Shown here: piece by piece, positions 28,198 to 36,738 of the stretch
Numbering within the stretch: the stretch's first letter is position 1
Layout of the letters: every line of letters begins with the position of its first letter
NCBI GenBank assembly: GCA_903934285.1
Contig: CAIZNN010000264.1
Location: 1-64,000, forward strand
Reading direction: 5' to 3'
DNA length: 64,000 nucleotides
Source: Akkermansiaceae bacterium
GTDB lineage: Bacteria > Verrucomicrobiota > Verrucomicrobiia > Verrucomicrobiales > Akkermansiaceae
Position numbers and translations under genes: made by a program
Notes under the pieces: generated by a model
Seen by the model: the letters and a program-made list of their open reading frames with translations, nothing else
Database searches by the model: none
What the model was told of the DNA's origin: nothing

Positions 28198-30264
28198 TTA
28201 CGGGCGGTAGATGCTGAGGAGGGTGAGTTGTTTTTGTGCGGTATAAGCCTCTTCAATGATGATCGTGCGGCGGCCTTCGGAAACCTCGCTGCGCAGAACC
28301 GGTGGTTTGCCAGGGACTTCCTCCCAGAACTGCCTGGCCGGTTGGGCAAGCATCTGCGGCAGATTGCGGAAATCCTCTTCTTCAACCGGCCAGCGGTCAC
28401 CACCATGCTTGGAGAGCACCTTGTTGACCTTGTCCGCTTCCACAATGCGTTTCCATCCGGTGAGGTCGGGAGCTGGTTTGCTGTGTGGCCGCTGCCCCGC
28501 ACTCGCCAGGGTGGCTTCACGGATGCTGCGCGCCGAGGTGCTTGCGAGCTCCTCATACACCGCAAAATCCCTTGAATCCACGTCCACGAAAGCAGCGTCA
28601 AGAACCAGTTCGACGGATTCAACTTGCCGGGGTTTTGCGGGGCGTCCGGTTCCTGGCGGCCGGCTCGCCGGTTTCCATCCGTTGCGGCGGCGGGTTTCCC
28701 ACCCCTTGCGGGCTCCATTTGCATTGCCCGTATTAATCTCCTCTTCACTCTCTCCCGCCAGCGCGGCGGCAAATTGCTCACCTAACAATGCGGTGAGCGC
28801 CGGGCTGTCCATGAACTCGGGCATGCGCGCGGAGATTTTTTTCAGAGCGGCGTTCATGGCCGCCTGGTCACCGGTTTGCAGCGCGCCGAAGAGCGCGTCG
28901 CCGAGGGGCTGCAAGTCCTCTGCAAGGGCGCTGCGGATGGCGTCATGGGTGGATGGGTCATGGGTCATGGGTGTGGAGGAAGAATTCGCCACGGGCATTT
29001 CTTTCCCAGTGACCAATGACTCTTGACCAATGACCGGCGGCCGCGCCGCCGTAAGAAATTCCTCGCCCTCGCCGGCTTCCTGGATGCCGAGGCGTTCGAG
29101 CACCGCATCCTTGCTCACGCGCACGCCCATGCTCACCATGGCTTGCACGCCGGCCAGATAGGCCTGGTCATCGCGGCCCGATGGGGGCACGAGGTAAACG
29201 GCTGCCAGCGGCTCGGTGCCGCGGCCGAAGTGCCACTCGATGACCATGCGGGAGACCTCGGCGAGGGTTTCGTTGATGGTCTCCGCATCATCGGCTAGCA
29301 AGATCGATGTCTCCTTGCCCTGGAGGGATGCGCCGCTGCCCTCGCCGCTGCCGGCGCTCATGGTGGATAGATCCGCGCCGCGGTAGATCGCGGCGAACTT
29401 GCGGTCCACCCGCTCGACCACTGCGGGCATCGGCATGCCAGTTGGATTGCCAGCGGCCTGGACGATTTCCAGCGGCTTGGCGTGGGTGCCGTCGTCGCCA
29501 TAGATCACGCCGGTCCAGTCATGGCCGAAACTTTCCACCGCGGCGCGCATCGCCTCCCCTTCCGCCGAGCCCTTCTTGGCCACGGTGCGGCCGAGGATGC
29601 CGGGGACCGAAAACTTCTCCGAGAAAATGAGCCAGTCGTTGAAGGCGCCGCGCTTGGCGAGGTAGCCGATGGAGCAGGCGATCATCAGGCCGTCGCCCTG
29701 GGTGATCATCCATTCGGATGGATCGAGCATCTCGCCGCTCATGGCGAAGGGGCTGCGCAGATAGCGCAGGATGCCGGTGCGGTTTTCAAACAACCACAGC
29801 GGCACGAATTCAAAGGTGGCGCGCAGTTGACCGCGCACCGGCTGCCACACGATGTGATGGCAGGCATAGCGATAACTCACCGCGCTCATCATCTGCTTGA
29901 CCAGGCGGCGGAAGCCTCCGCGTTCGTTGCGGTCATATGCATTGACGGCGCGCACATTGTTCCAAAAATCTTCCAGCACCTCGCGATGTAACTCGCCGGC
30001 GCCTCCGGTGCCTGGCAAGGCCAGCACCTGGCGTTCGAGTTGGGAGACGTCCTTCTCGCGCTTGGGTTTCACGCTCTTGAGCGTGTCGTCGCGTTCGGCG
30101 ATGGTTTCAAACAGGATGGCACCGTCCCGCAGATAGCCGATATCGAAGGCTTCCAGCACCCGCGCCAGGCTGGCCGGCGTGAGCGAGCGCAGCGGATTGT
30201 ATTTCTGCTGCTTGAGCGTGCGCAAAGCCTCCAAGGAGGTGATGATGGGGGCGTTATTGCTCAT
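28198..30264 (-). CDS. Mu gp29-like portal protein with C-terminal PBECR-type nuclease/toxin-like domain
   Basis: N-term DUF935-like portal; C-term GWKRIVEADKVNKVLSKHGGDRWPVEEEDFRNLPQMLAQPARQFWEE...IIIEEAYTAQKQLTLLSIYRP. Confidence 0.65.
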   Translation of the reverse strand: MSNNAPIITSLEALRTLKQQKYNPLRSLTPASLARVLEAFDIGYLRDGAILFETIAERDDTLKSVKPKREKDVSQLERQVLALPGTGGAGELHREVLEDFWNNVRAVNAYDRNERGGFRRLVKQMMSAVSYRYACHHIVWQPVRGQLRATFEFVPLWLFENRTGILRYLRSPFAMSGEMLDPSEWMITQGDGLMIACSIGYLAKRGAFNDWLIFSEKFSVPGILGRTVAKKGSAEGEAMRAAVESFGHDWTGVIYGDDGTHAKPLEIVQAAGNPTGMPMPAVVERVDRKFAAIYRGADLSTMSAGSGEGSGASLQGKETSILLADDAETINETLAEVSRMVIEWHFGRGTEPLAAVYLVPPSGRDDQAYLAGVQAMVSMGVRVSKDAVLERLGIQEAGEGEEFLTAARPPVIGQESLVTGKEMPVANSSSTPMTHDPSTHDAIRSALAEDLQPLGDALFGALQTGDQAAMNAALKKISARMPEFMDSPALTALLGEQFAAALAGESEEEINTGNANGARKGWETRRRNGWKPASRPPGTGRPAKPRQVESVELVLDAAFVDVDSRDFAVYEELASTSARSIREATLASAGQRPHSKPAPDLTGWKRIVEADKVNKVLSKHGGDRWPVEEEDFRNLPQMLAQPARQFWEEVPGKPPVLRSEVSEGRRTIIIEEAYTAQKQLTLLSIYRP
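28942..29034. repeat. Two heptamer arrays inside the portal gene linker
   Basis: GTCATGG GTGGATG GGTCATG GGTCATG and CAGTGAC CAATGAC TCTTGAC CAATGAC. Confidence 0.75.
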
Positions 30265-30410
30265 GGGGGGAAGTTTCTTTTCTCTGGATTGTCAGGATGG
30301 GGTCATGATGCCCTGCATCTGACTGCAAACTCATCGCAGCGAGTTTCAGGCCCATCGCTGCCACTCGGGGCGGGCAGGCCCTCAGAATCGATCCTGGGGC
30401 TTCGCCACCA

Positions 30411-30502
30411 AGACAGAAGAGGGGAAGACAGAAGACAGAAGACAAGAGGAAGAGCCGACGGGCGGAGCGCGAAGCATTCCCGTCTTCTGTCTTCTGTCTT
30501 GG
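30411..30502. repeat. Inverted heptamer arrays AAGACAG / GTCTTCT
   Basis: AGACAGA...AAGACAG AAGACAG AAGACAA ... GTCTTCT GTCTTCT GTCTTGG in the portal/terminase gap. Confidence 0.75.
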
Positions 30503-30525
30503 AGCGCAGCGATCTTGTGTCTTCT

Positions 30526-32523
30526 TCATCCTGCAAAGCGCCTTTCACGCCGGGTGGTGGATTCGTAGGATTCGAACTCGACGGGAGCGCTTGGCGCGGT
30601 GGCTTGGACCAAGTGTTCGGCGATGCCCGAGTAGGCATTGGCCAGCAGCAGATGGTTGTCGCACTTGTCCACGTAGTCGCCCTTCTCGCCGTCCTTTTCC
30701 TCGCGGGCGCTGCCGGTGATGAGATGGCGTTCGAGGGTTTCGAGGATTTGCGGGCTGCCATCCACCCGGCGCGGCAGCAGCATCACCGGCTCGTCATAGA
30801 TCGCGCCGTTGTGCATCCGATAGATGTTTTCCTCCGGCGTGAGGAATTCGCAAATCACCCGGTCGATGGAATCGAAGCGCGAGCATTGGATGATGGGGAA
30901 AAACCTCGTCACTCCATCCGCTTGTTCCTGGCCTAGCTTTTGGGTGATGCCGGCGCCGGCGGATTTGGTGAACTCCACCACCGCGCAACGCAGGTTGACC
31001 CATTCGCTTTTTTCACCGTTCCATTCCAGGCCGCCTGGGAAGCGGATGCGCGAGTGCTCCGGATCCTGGACCACCGGCCACTTGATGCCGTGCAAGCCGT
31101 TGAGCAGATAGGTGAGCATGCGCGCCTCATTGACCGCCGGCCGCGCGTCGATGAAGAGCGCGCTGAGTCCCATCTTGTGGAAGAGGACCTCGGCGCGGCG
31201 CACCACATTGGCCAGCGGGATATCCTCGGCATGCACGATGCGCTTCTCCACCTCGCTGGTCACCTCGCGGGCCACGAACCAGCACGAGTTGCCCGTGTCC
31301 AGGCCGCCATAGCCGGCTGTGCCTGGGCGCAGCGAGAGGGATAGATCAAACGGTGTGCCGGCCGCGCGGCTGCGGGTGAGGATCTCAGGCGATAGGCCCT
31401 GGGTCGTGTTCTTCGGAAGCGCGAGCACTTCGCAGCAGAAGGCCACCATCGTCACCGGGTCCTTGATGGCTTTCTGCCAGCGGCTCAGCATTTGATCCAA
31501 GCCGTATGCCGCCATGCCCAGGTGCGAGAAACTGAACGACCAATCGTGCATCTCCAGGCGCTCGGGCCGCAGATGCTTTTCTATCGGCGCGCTGCGGTCG
31601 ATCACCACGCCGCTGTCCGGATCCGCCAGATAGTACATCTGCCCTGGGCGGTAGGCGTGGCGCGTCTTGTCGTCGGATTCAAAATCTCCGGAGTACGTCA
31701 GCTTCGGATCGGACGGCTGCGGCGCCGCACCCAGCTGCAAGCGGCACACCTGCGGCCAGTGATCTTCCGGGCGCAGCGTTTTACCGCCGCCCACATCGAA
31801 CACGAACACACCCTGGCTGCCGTCCTGCCATTCCCGGTTCTGGCCCGCCCCATGCAGCCGCTGCGTGCCGATGGAGATGCGGAAGCGCAGGTCGCTGGCC
31901 CCCATGCGCCCTTCCAGGTATTTGGAATACTTGGTTTTGATGTCGTCCTTCTCGTCTTCGATGGCGATGGACATTGAAAAGGTGGTGGGCACCTTGTTGA
32001 GGCCCATGACCATGCCCTCCGCCGTGCGGCTGCCGTCCTTGACCATGAACGCGCCTTTCCGATTGACCATGCGGCCGCGCTTGTCCTTGGCCTTGCCCAG
32101 CGTCATGAGCGGACCGAGGAAATCAATGCGCTCGATCACGTCCGGACGCAGCTTGCCATCCACCACGCCTTCCACCAACTCGCCATCCGGCAGATAGAGG
32201 CCGACGTTCAAAAACCGCACCCCCGTGGCATAGGCCATCAGGTTGCACTCGATGATGGTCTTGCCAATCTGCGCCCCGCCGCAAATCGACAGCTTCGCAT
32301 CCGGCAGCATTTTCCCCGTGTGCGAGCCGAGCACCAGGTCGATGACCCGCACCGCCGCCAGCAACGCCTCGCGGCCCTGGAGCGAGTACGGGGTGAAGGT
32401 GCCATCCGGCTTGCGCACTTGCGCATATTCCATCAGGAACTCCTCGAAGCTGCCGATGGCCGGCGCGCCGCCCGCGGCGCCTTGCGCCAGCCGCTCGCTC
32501 AGCTTGTGCATCGCGCCACTCAT
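30526..32523 (-). CDS. Mu gp28-like terminase large subunit
   Basis: Walker-like GGAQIGKT, position next to small terminase; ATG at 32523 overlapping upstream stop. Confidence 0.65.
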   Translation of the reverse strand: MSGAMHKLSERLAQGAAGGAPAIGSFEEFLMEYAQVRKPDGTFTPYSLQGREALLAAVRVIDLVLGSHTGKMLPDAKLSICGGAQIGKTIIECNLMAYATGVRFLNVGLYLPDGELVEGVVDGKLRPDVIERIDFLGPLMTLGKAKDKRGRMVNRKGAFMVKDGSRTAEGMVMGLNKVPTTFSMSIAIEDEKDDIKTKYSKYLEGRMGASDLRFRISIGTQRLHGAGQNREWQDGSQGVFVFDVGGGKTLRPEDHWPQVCRLQLGAAPQPSDPKLTYSGDFESDDKTRHAYRPGQMYYLADPDSGVVIDRSAPIEKHLRPERLEMHDWSFSFSHLGMAAYGLDQMLSRWQKAIKDPVTMVAFCCEVLALPKNTTQGLSPEILTRSRAAGTPFDLSLSLRPGTAGYGGLDTGNSCWFVAREVTSEVEKRIVHAEDIPLANVVRRAEVLFHKMGLSALFIDARPAVNEARMLTYLLNGLHGIKWPVVQDPEHSRIRFPGGLEWNGEKSEWVNLRCAVVEFTKSAGAGITQKLGQEQADGVTRFFPIIQCSRFDSIDRVICEFLTPEENIYRMHNGAIYDEPVMLLPRRVDGSPQILETLERHLITGSAREEKDGEKGDYVDKCDNHLLLANAYSGIAEHLVQATAPSAPVEFESYESTTRRERRFAG

Positions 32524-33056
32524 GCCTTGGCGACCGCCTCCTGCAGGTCCGTGAAAAGTTTCAATGCCTTCGGGTTGCCCTGGATCTCGGCCAGCAGCGC
32601 GTCGAGGCCCGCTTCGATCTTGGTCTTGGCCGAGGCCGCGATTTTCTCGCGCTCGATCGCCTGCTTGGAGCTCGCCAGCCGCAGCTTCGCCAGCTGCACG
32701 TAGCCACCCACATCCCCGCGTTCCAGCGTCTCCGCGGTGAAAACCGTTTGGGCCACCCGCTCGATATCCTCGGGACTGAGATCCGAGTTGCGCGCCAGCT
32801 CGATGGAGGTTTGGTTCGCCCGTTGCGCCGCCATCTCCATGCGCCGCTTGAGCGCATACCAGGCATGCCATTCCGAGAGCGTGGAGAGCGCCACGGAAAA
32901 CCGATAGGTATCCTGCACGTGCACCGCCACCGCGTCGAGCGTCCATGCCTGGGTTTCCGTATCGGCCGGATGCATCAGCAGCCAGATGGCCTCCATCTCC
33001 GCTTCCGGAAGATTTTTGAGCTTGCTGTCCGCCCGCGGCTTTTTGATTTTGATCAT
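32520..33056 (-). CDS. Mu gp27-like (DUF3486-type) terminase small subunit
   Basis: 178 aa, HTH-like N-term LPEAEMEAIWLLMHPADTETQAWTLDAVAVHV, helical C-term. Confidence 0.55.
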   Translation of the reverse strand: MIKIKKPRADSKLKNLPEAEMEAIWLLMHPADTETQAWTLDAVAVHVQDTYRFSVALSTLSEWHAWYALKRRMEMAAQRANQTSIELARNSDLSPEDIERVAQTVFTAETLERGDVGGYVQLAKLRLASSKQAIEREKIAASAKTKIEAGLDALLAEIQGNPKALKLFTDLQEAVAKA

Positions 33057-33323
33057 TCACGTCAGGGATTTTTGTTGGGCCACGCCGGCGGGGGTGATGT
33101 ACCACAGGACCGTCTCGCTCTCGGGGTCGTATTCGCTGCGGATATAGGCGCGATCGTGGTTGTATTCCATGGCATCGCGCAGCTCCTGGAGCGAGACGTT
33201 GCCGCCGGTGAGCTCGTGGACGTATTCCAGCAGCAGGCCCTCGGCTTTGCCGTAGCCCGGCGCCATGTTGAGCACCTCGCGCACCTTGCGCCGCACCATT
33301 GCTTTGGAGTGGATCGGATTCAT
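33057..33323 (-). CDS. Mu gp26-like small phage protein
   Basis: 88 aa; MVRRKVREVLNMAPGYGKAEGLLLEYVHELTGG. Confidence 0.5.
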   Translation of the reverse strand: MNPIHSKAMVRRKVREVLNMAPGYGKAEGLLLEYVHELTGGNVSLQELRDAMEYNHDRAYIRSEYDPESETVLWYITPAGVAQQKSLT

Positions 33324-33817
33324 GATTGAAATTTGGGGCGGCTCGCCATGATGGCGCTGCCGAGTTTGCCTATCGCCTTGCTCACATCCGTGCGCGCCTC
33401 GATCGCGGCGACCCGCTCGGCGATGGGATTGAGCTTGTCATGGATCTTGGAGCGCCCGTTGTAGCCGGCGGTGCCGAATTCCTTGATCATTTCGGTGAGC
33501 CTCGTATCCCGCTCGTTGATGAGCACCATCGTCTTGTCAAAGAGCCCTTTCATTTCCCGCAGGTCCGATTTCATTTCGCCCTTGAACTCGAAGAACTCCG
33601 AGCGCGTCACATACTGGTCCTGCAGCGCCACTTCCAGCGCCTGGCCGCTTGGCTGGCCTTCGACGCGCATGCGCTGCACGTCGCTGACCTTTTTCCCCAG
33701 GACTCCGCCGCCGATCAGGGCGATGACGAACGCGCCGAAGATGGTGCCCACCGTTTCCGGCGTGAGGCCCGTCTCCGCCAGCACCCATGACCCATGACCC
33801 ATGACCCATGACATCAT
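33320..33817 (-). CDS. Membrane-anchored coiled-coil phage protein (possible i-spanin)
   Basis: One TM (TIFGAFVIALIGGGVLG) followed by long helix; N-term encoded by ACCCATG heptamers. Confidence 0.45.
   Translation of the reverse strand: MMSWVMGHGSWVLAETGLTPETVGTIFGAFVIALIGGGVLGKKVSDVQRMRVEGQPSGQALEVALQDQYVTRSEFFEFKGEMKSDLREMKGLFDKTMVLINERDTRLTEMIKEFGTAGYNGRSKIHDKLNPIAERVAAIEARTDVSKAIGKLGSAIMASRPKFQS
33783..33810. repeat. Perfect heptamer array (ACCCATG)x4
   Basis: Read directly. Confidence 0.9.
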
Positions 33818-33822
33818 GACTA

Positions 33823-34062
33823 TCACCTGCCACCTCCCGCGTTTGGATCCGCCTGCATCATAAGTAAAGTTTCCCAGCGCTCCGAGCGCTCCACCAGGCC
33901 CAGGCCTAGCAATTCGCCGCTTTCCGGTTGCGGCTGTGTGGCGAGCATCCGCTCCAGCAGGAGCGTCACGGCCAGCAGCTCCCGATCCGGCAGCGCGGTG
34001 ACCGCCCGCGCCCGGCACGGGGCGCGCATCAACCATTCATAGATCTCCTCGGGCGTCATCAT
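33823..34062 (-). CDS. Small phage protein
   Basis: MMTPEEIYEWLMRAPCRARAVTALPDRELLAVTLLLERM. Confidence 0.5.
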   Translation of the reverse strand: MMTPEEIYEWLMRAPCRARAVTALPDRELLAVTLLLERMLATQPQPESGELLGLGLVERSERWETLLMMQADPNAGGGR

Positions 34063-34532
34063 CACAGCACGCTGCCTTTCTGTTCGAAGCGCGCGCGCTT
34101 CTGCTTGAGCGAGAGCACCGTATGCATCTCGTAGTGCGGCGCGTCCTGAAAACTCTCCCAGTGGCCGCCCCAGTCCAACCCGCAATCCAAGGCATGGGCC
34201 GCGCAGGCCCGGTGCACGCGCTCTGCAAGCCGCGGGTCGCTCTCATCCAGATAAACCTTGCCCTTGAACACCCCGAAATCCCCCGCGATGCCGAAATTGT
34301 GATTCGAGTATCCGCCCCGCGCGTTGGTTACCCGGCTGCCAGGCGCCGTGCGGAAGCGGGCATACAGCGCGTCCTGTTCGGCCCAGCTGCGGTTGCCCGC
34401 GATCATGTGGTACTCGCACCCGTGCTTGGCCGCCTCGCCCGCCGCCAGTTGCGCAAACTGCGTGAAAGCCGCCTGCGCCCGCGCGTCGAGCGTGGCGATG
34501 TTTTTGAGCGTGCGGGGGGAAATGGCAGTCAT
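34062..34532 (-). CDS. Endolysin, peptidase M15 family
   Basis: GNRSWAEQDALYARFR...ARGGYSNHNFGIAGDFGVF...APHYEMH. Confidence 0.85.
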   Translation of the reverse strand: MTAISPRTLKNIATLDARAQAAFTQFAQLAAGEAAKHGCEYHMIAGNRSWAEQDALYARFRTAPGSRVTNARGGYSNHNFGIAGDFGVFKGKVYLDESDPRLAERVHRACAAHALDCGLDWGGHWESFQDAPHYEMHTVLSLKQKRARFEQKGSVL

Positions 34533-34555
34533 GAGTCAAGGGTCATGGGTCATGG
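34528..34555. repeat. Heptamer array GTCATGA GTCAAGG GTCATGG GTCATGG
   Basis: Immediately upstream of the endolysin start codon. Confidence 0.8.
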
Positions 34556-34647
34556 GTGAAGAGGCGAGCGGCGTAATGGCGGGACTTGCAGTGCGATTGG
34601 CGCTTTCCGTTTGGCGTCCCGTGATGCCGCTCTAAAGATGTCATGCC

Positions 34648-35133
34648 TCACTTGTCCGGATGGATGATGATGGGCAGAATCAGCTCGCTCATGGCCACCG
34701 CGGCAGAGATGGCATCCGCGTCGCTGGCCTTGGCGGTAACCGTGATCACGGTACCATCCGGCAGCGTCGTCTGCGTCACCGTGGTGGCGCACGACGGCAG
34801 CGACAGTACACCCAACCCCGCCGCCGTGGCACACGCCAGCAGCAACGTCATGCCGGACGTGCCACCTGACTGGCTGGTGCCAGCGGAAAGAGTCTTGCCC
34901 GTGAGCCACTTGCCCAGCAGGCGCGAGATGATGGCCGAGGCGATGACCATCAGGCCGGTGGCGATGGACGCGCCGGCGGCATCCACGCTCGCCGCGTCGG
35001 AGAGATCCACAACCCCCTTGCCGGACAGATAGATGCCGGCCCCGGACAAGGGCAGCGCGATGTTGCTCAGAAGTTTGGACAGATAGGAAACGATGAGTGC
35101 TTTCATGGCGTGTGTTGATTGGTCATTGGTCAT
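34648..35133 (-). CDS. Holin-like membrane protein with C-terminal lipobox (LPSC) segment and possible internal start at 34851
   Basis: Multiple hydrophobic segments; MTLLLACATAAGLGVLSLPSCATTV resembles a lipoprotein signal. Confidence 0.45.
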   Translation of the reverse strand: MTNDQSTHAMKALIVSYLSKLLSNIALPLSGAGIYLSGKGVVDLSDAASVDAAGASIATGLMVIASAIISRLLGKWLTGKTLSAGTSQSGGTSGMTLLLACATAAGLGVLSLPSCATTVTQTTLPDGTVITVTAKASDADAISAAVAMSELILPIIIHPDK

Positions 35134-35207
35134 GGGTCATGGGTCATGAGTGAAGAGGTATCCGGTCGCTTGCGTCTTTACTCATGACTCATGACCCATG
35201 ACTCATG
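35119..35207. repeat. Inverted heptamer arrays TTGGTCA/TGGGTCA and ACTCATG/ACCCATG
   Basis: TTGGTCA TTGGTCA TGGGTCA TGGGTCA TGAGTGA ... ACTCATG ACTCATG ACCCATG ACTCATG. Confidence 0.85.
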
Positions 35208-35397
35208 ACCTAGTCCCCCTCCCGGAGCGCGCCGCCCCACCCTGACTTGTACCCATACAATCCTTGGTTCCGGCGCGCCCCGTTCGGGCGAGGTCCGCAC
35301 CCTGCCATGCCCCCGCCAAAGCGCGGCGCGCACTTCCACCACCTCAACCACAAATCTTGCAAACCCGCCTAACAAGCGCGCCGGAACTCACTCCTTT

Positions 35398-35739
35398 TCA
35401 CGCCTCCAGGCGTTGCAGCGTCTCGCGTGCCGCCTTGTAGCGCAGCACGCTTTCGGAGTCCAGCCGCAATGCCGCGTTGCTCGCCTGGCCGTCCGCGCGG
35501 TGCAACACCCGCGCTCCGGGCTTCCACCCGGCAATGAGCCCGAGCCGGTACAAATCTCTCACCGTCCACTCGCTCACCCCCAGCGCGCGCGCCGCCTGCT
35601 TGCTGCTCATGTGCGAGAGCGGCCGCCGCGCCACCAGCTCCACCCGCCCCCCGCCGCGCACCACCAACTCGCTCTCCCACACCAGCGTAAGTTGTTCCTG
35701 GCGCGGGGCTTTCGTCGGTTCGGGGGCGGGCATGCCCAC
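35398..35739 (-). CDS. HTH (excisionase/MerR-like) DNA-binding phage protein
   Basis: SHMSSKQAARALGVSEWTVRDLYRLGLIAGWKPGARVLHR. Confidence 0.7.
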   Translation of the reverse strand: MGMPAPEPTKAPRQEQLTLVWESELVVRGGGRVELVARRPLSHMSSKQAARALGVSEWTVRDLYRLGLIAGWKPGARVLHRADGQASNAALRLDSESVLRYKAARETLQRLEA

Positions 35740-35767
35740 ATCCTACCACAGGGGCGGCAACTGATTC

Positions 35768-35812
35768 TACGGTACCGGATTTTACGGTACCGGATTTTCC
35801 GGTACCGGATTT
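35768..35812. repeat. Three 15-bp iterons T(A/C)CGGTACCGGATTT
   Basis: TACGGTACCGGATTT TACGGTACCGGATTT TCCGGTACCGGATTT just upstream of the HTH gene. Confidence 0.9.
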
Positions 35813-35821
35813 TACGTCCTA

Positions 35822-36145
35822 TTACTTCAGGCCTAACGTCAGCCACGCCATGAACGCCAGCAGTCCCAGGCTGCAAACCCCCAGGCCTGCCAGCACCACG
35901 GCCGTCTCTCCCAACGGCTGACGCTCGCCCTTCCGCTGGATCGCCGCTAACTCCTCATCACTTAGTTTCGGCAGGCACAGCGCCACGATCAGCGCGATCG
36001 GAAAGCTCGTCAAAATTCCCACCAACCCCACAACGCGGTAATCCTTCCGCCGCCGCTTCGCCCACTGGCAGATGAAATACAGCGGCAACAGCCAGAACAT
36101 CAAAAACAGCAACAAATAAAACCCCAGCACGATCATCTCTTTCAT
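35822..36145 (-). CDS. Small multi-TM membrane protein
   Basis: MKEMIVLGFYLLLFLMFWLLPLYFICQW...; three or more hydrophobic segments. Confidence 0.6.
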   Translation of the reverse strand: MKEMIVLGFYLLLFLMFWLLPLYFICQWAKRRRKDYRVVGLVGILTSFPIALIVALCLPKLSDEELAAIQRKGERQPLGETAVVLAGLGVCSLGLLAFMAWLTLGLK

Positions 36146-36199
36146 TGTTTGGTTCCTTTCTTATCACTCATCACAACCACGGTCCAACGATAATGTTGT

Positions 36200-36493
36200 T
36201 CATGACGCCTTTGAGTTTTTTTCCTTCATCGGTTTCAATGAAGTCTTGCGGGGGCGACCACCTTTACCGGTCCTATCAGGCCCGTGTTTTAGGGCTTCAG
36301 GCAAGTGGACGCCTGCCCTTTTAAGATGTTCGAAAAGCGCCTCTCGCAGAAAATCTGACCGGCTTCTCCCGCCCCGCACACGATCGATTTCCGCAAGGAA
36401 TGCCGCATCCACGTGGCATCCCACGAGTGATTTTCCGGCGGCGCGTTGGTCAGGCATCGGCGGTCTTTTAACACCTCTCAAAAAAATAATCAA
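36200..36493 (-). CDS. Ribbon-helix-helix regulator
   Basis: SLVGCHVDAAFLAEIDRVRGGRSRSDFLREALFEHLKRAG. Confidence 0.65.
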   Translation of the reverse strand: MIIFLRGVKRPPMPDQRAAGKSLVGCHVDAAFLAEIDRVRGGRSRSDFLREALFEHLKRAGVHLPEALKHGPDRTGKGGRPRKTSLKPMKEKNSKAS

Positions 36494-36505
36494 ACATTTT
36501 TCTTG

Positions 36506-36530
36506 TAAACTCGCTTAAACTCGCTTAAAC
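36506..36530. promoter_or_regulatory. 10-bp direct repeat operator candidate TAAACTCGCT TAAACTCGCT TAAAC
   Basis: Between divergent RHH genes, helically phased spacing. Confidence 0.65.
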
Positions 36531-36546
36531 ACCTTTCCAAGCACGC

Positions 36547-36738
36547 ATGCACCCACGATCTTCCAAACCACAAACGAGAGGAGCTGTCCAAAAGGTGGGC
36601 TCCACTTTTATCGCAGCCTGGATCCCAGACGAGATAGTCCAAGCCATCGATTTGGTGGTGAAGCGCGATGACACGGATCGCTCCAAACTAATCCGGAAAG
36701 CCCTTCGTTCCTACCTCTCTCGACCCACCCGCCCATGA
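36547..36738 (+). CDS. Ribbon-helix-helix regulator
   Basis: GSTFIAAWIPDEIVQAIDLVVKRDDTDRSKLIRKALRSYL. Confidence 0.65.
   Translation: MHPRSSKPQTRGAVQKVGSTFIAAWIPDEIVQAIDLVVKRDDTDRSKLIRKALRSYLSRPTRP

Noticed and set aside
32524-33105. N-terminal extension of the 859-aa terminase ORF
   Set aside because: The extension overlaps the plausible small-terminase gene in another frame; ATG at 32523 with overlap is more likely the start.
23396-35207. Possible CRISPR-like repeats (ATGACCC/TGACCAT arrays)
   Set aside because: Units are contiguous 7-mers without spacers; no cas genes visible.
35607-35876. KIRYRKIRYRKIRYRR repeat peptide ORF
   Set aside because: Translation artefact of the 15-bp GGTACC DNA iterons; frame not supported by other features.
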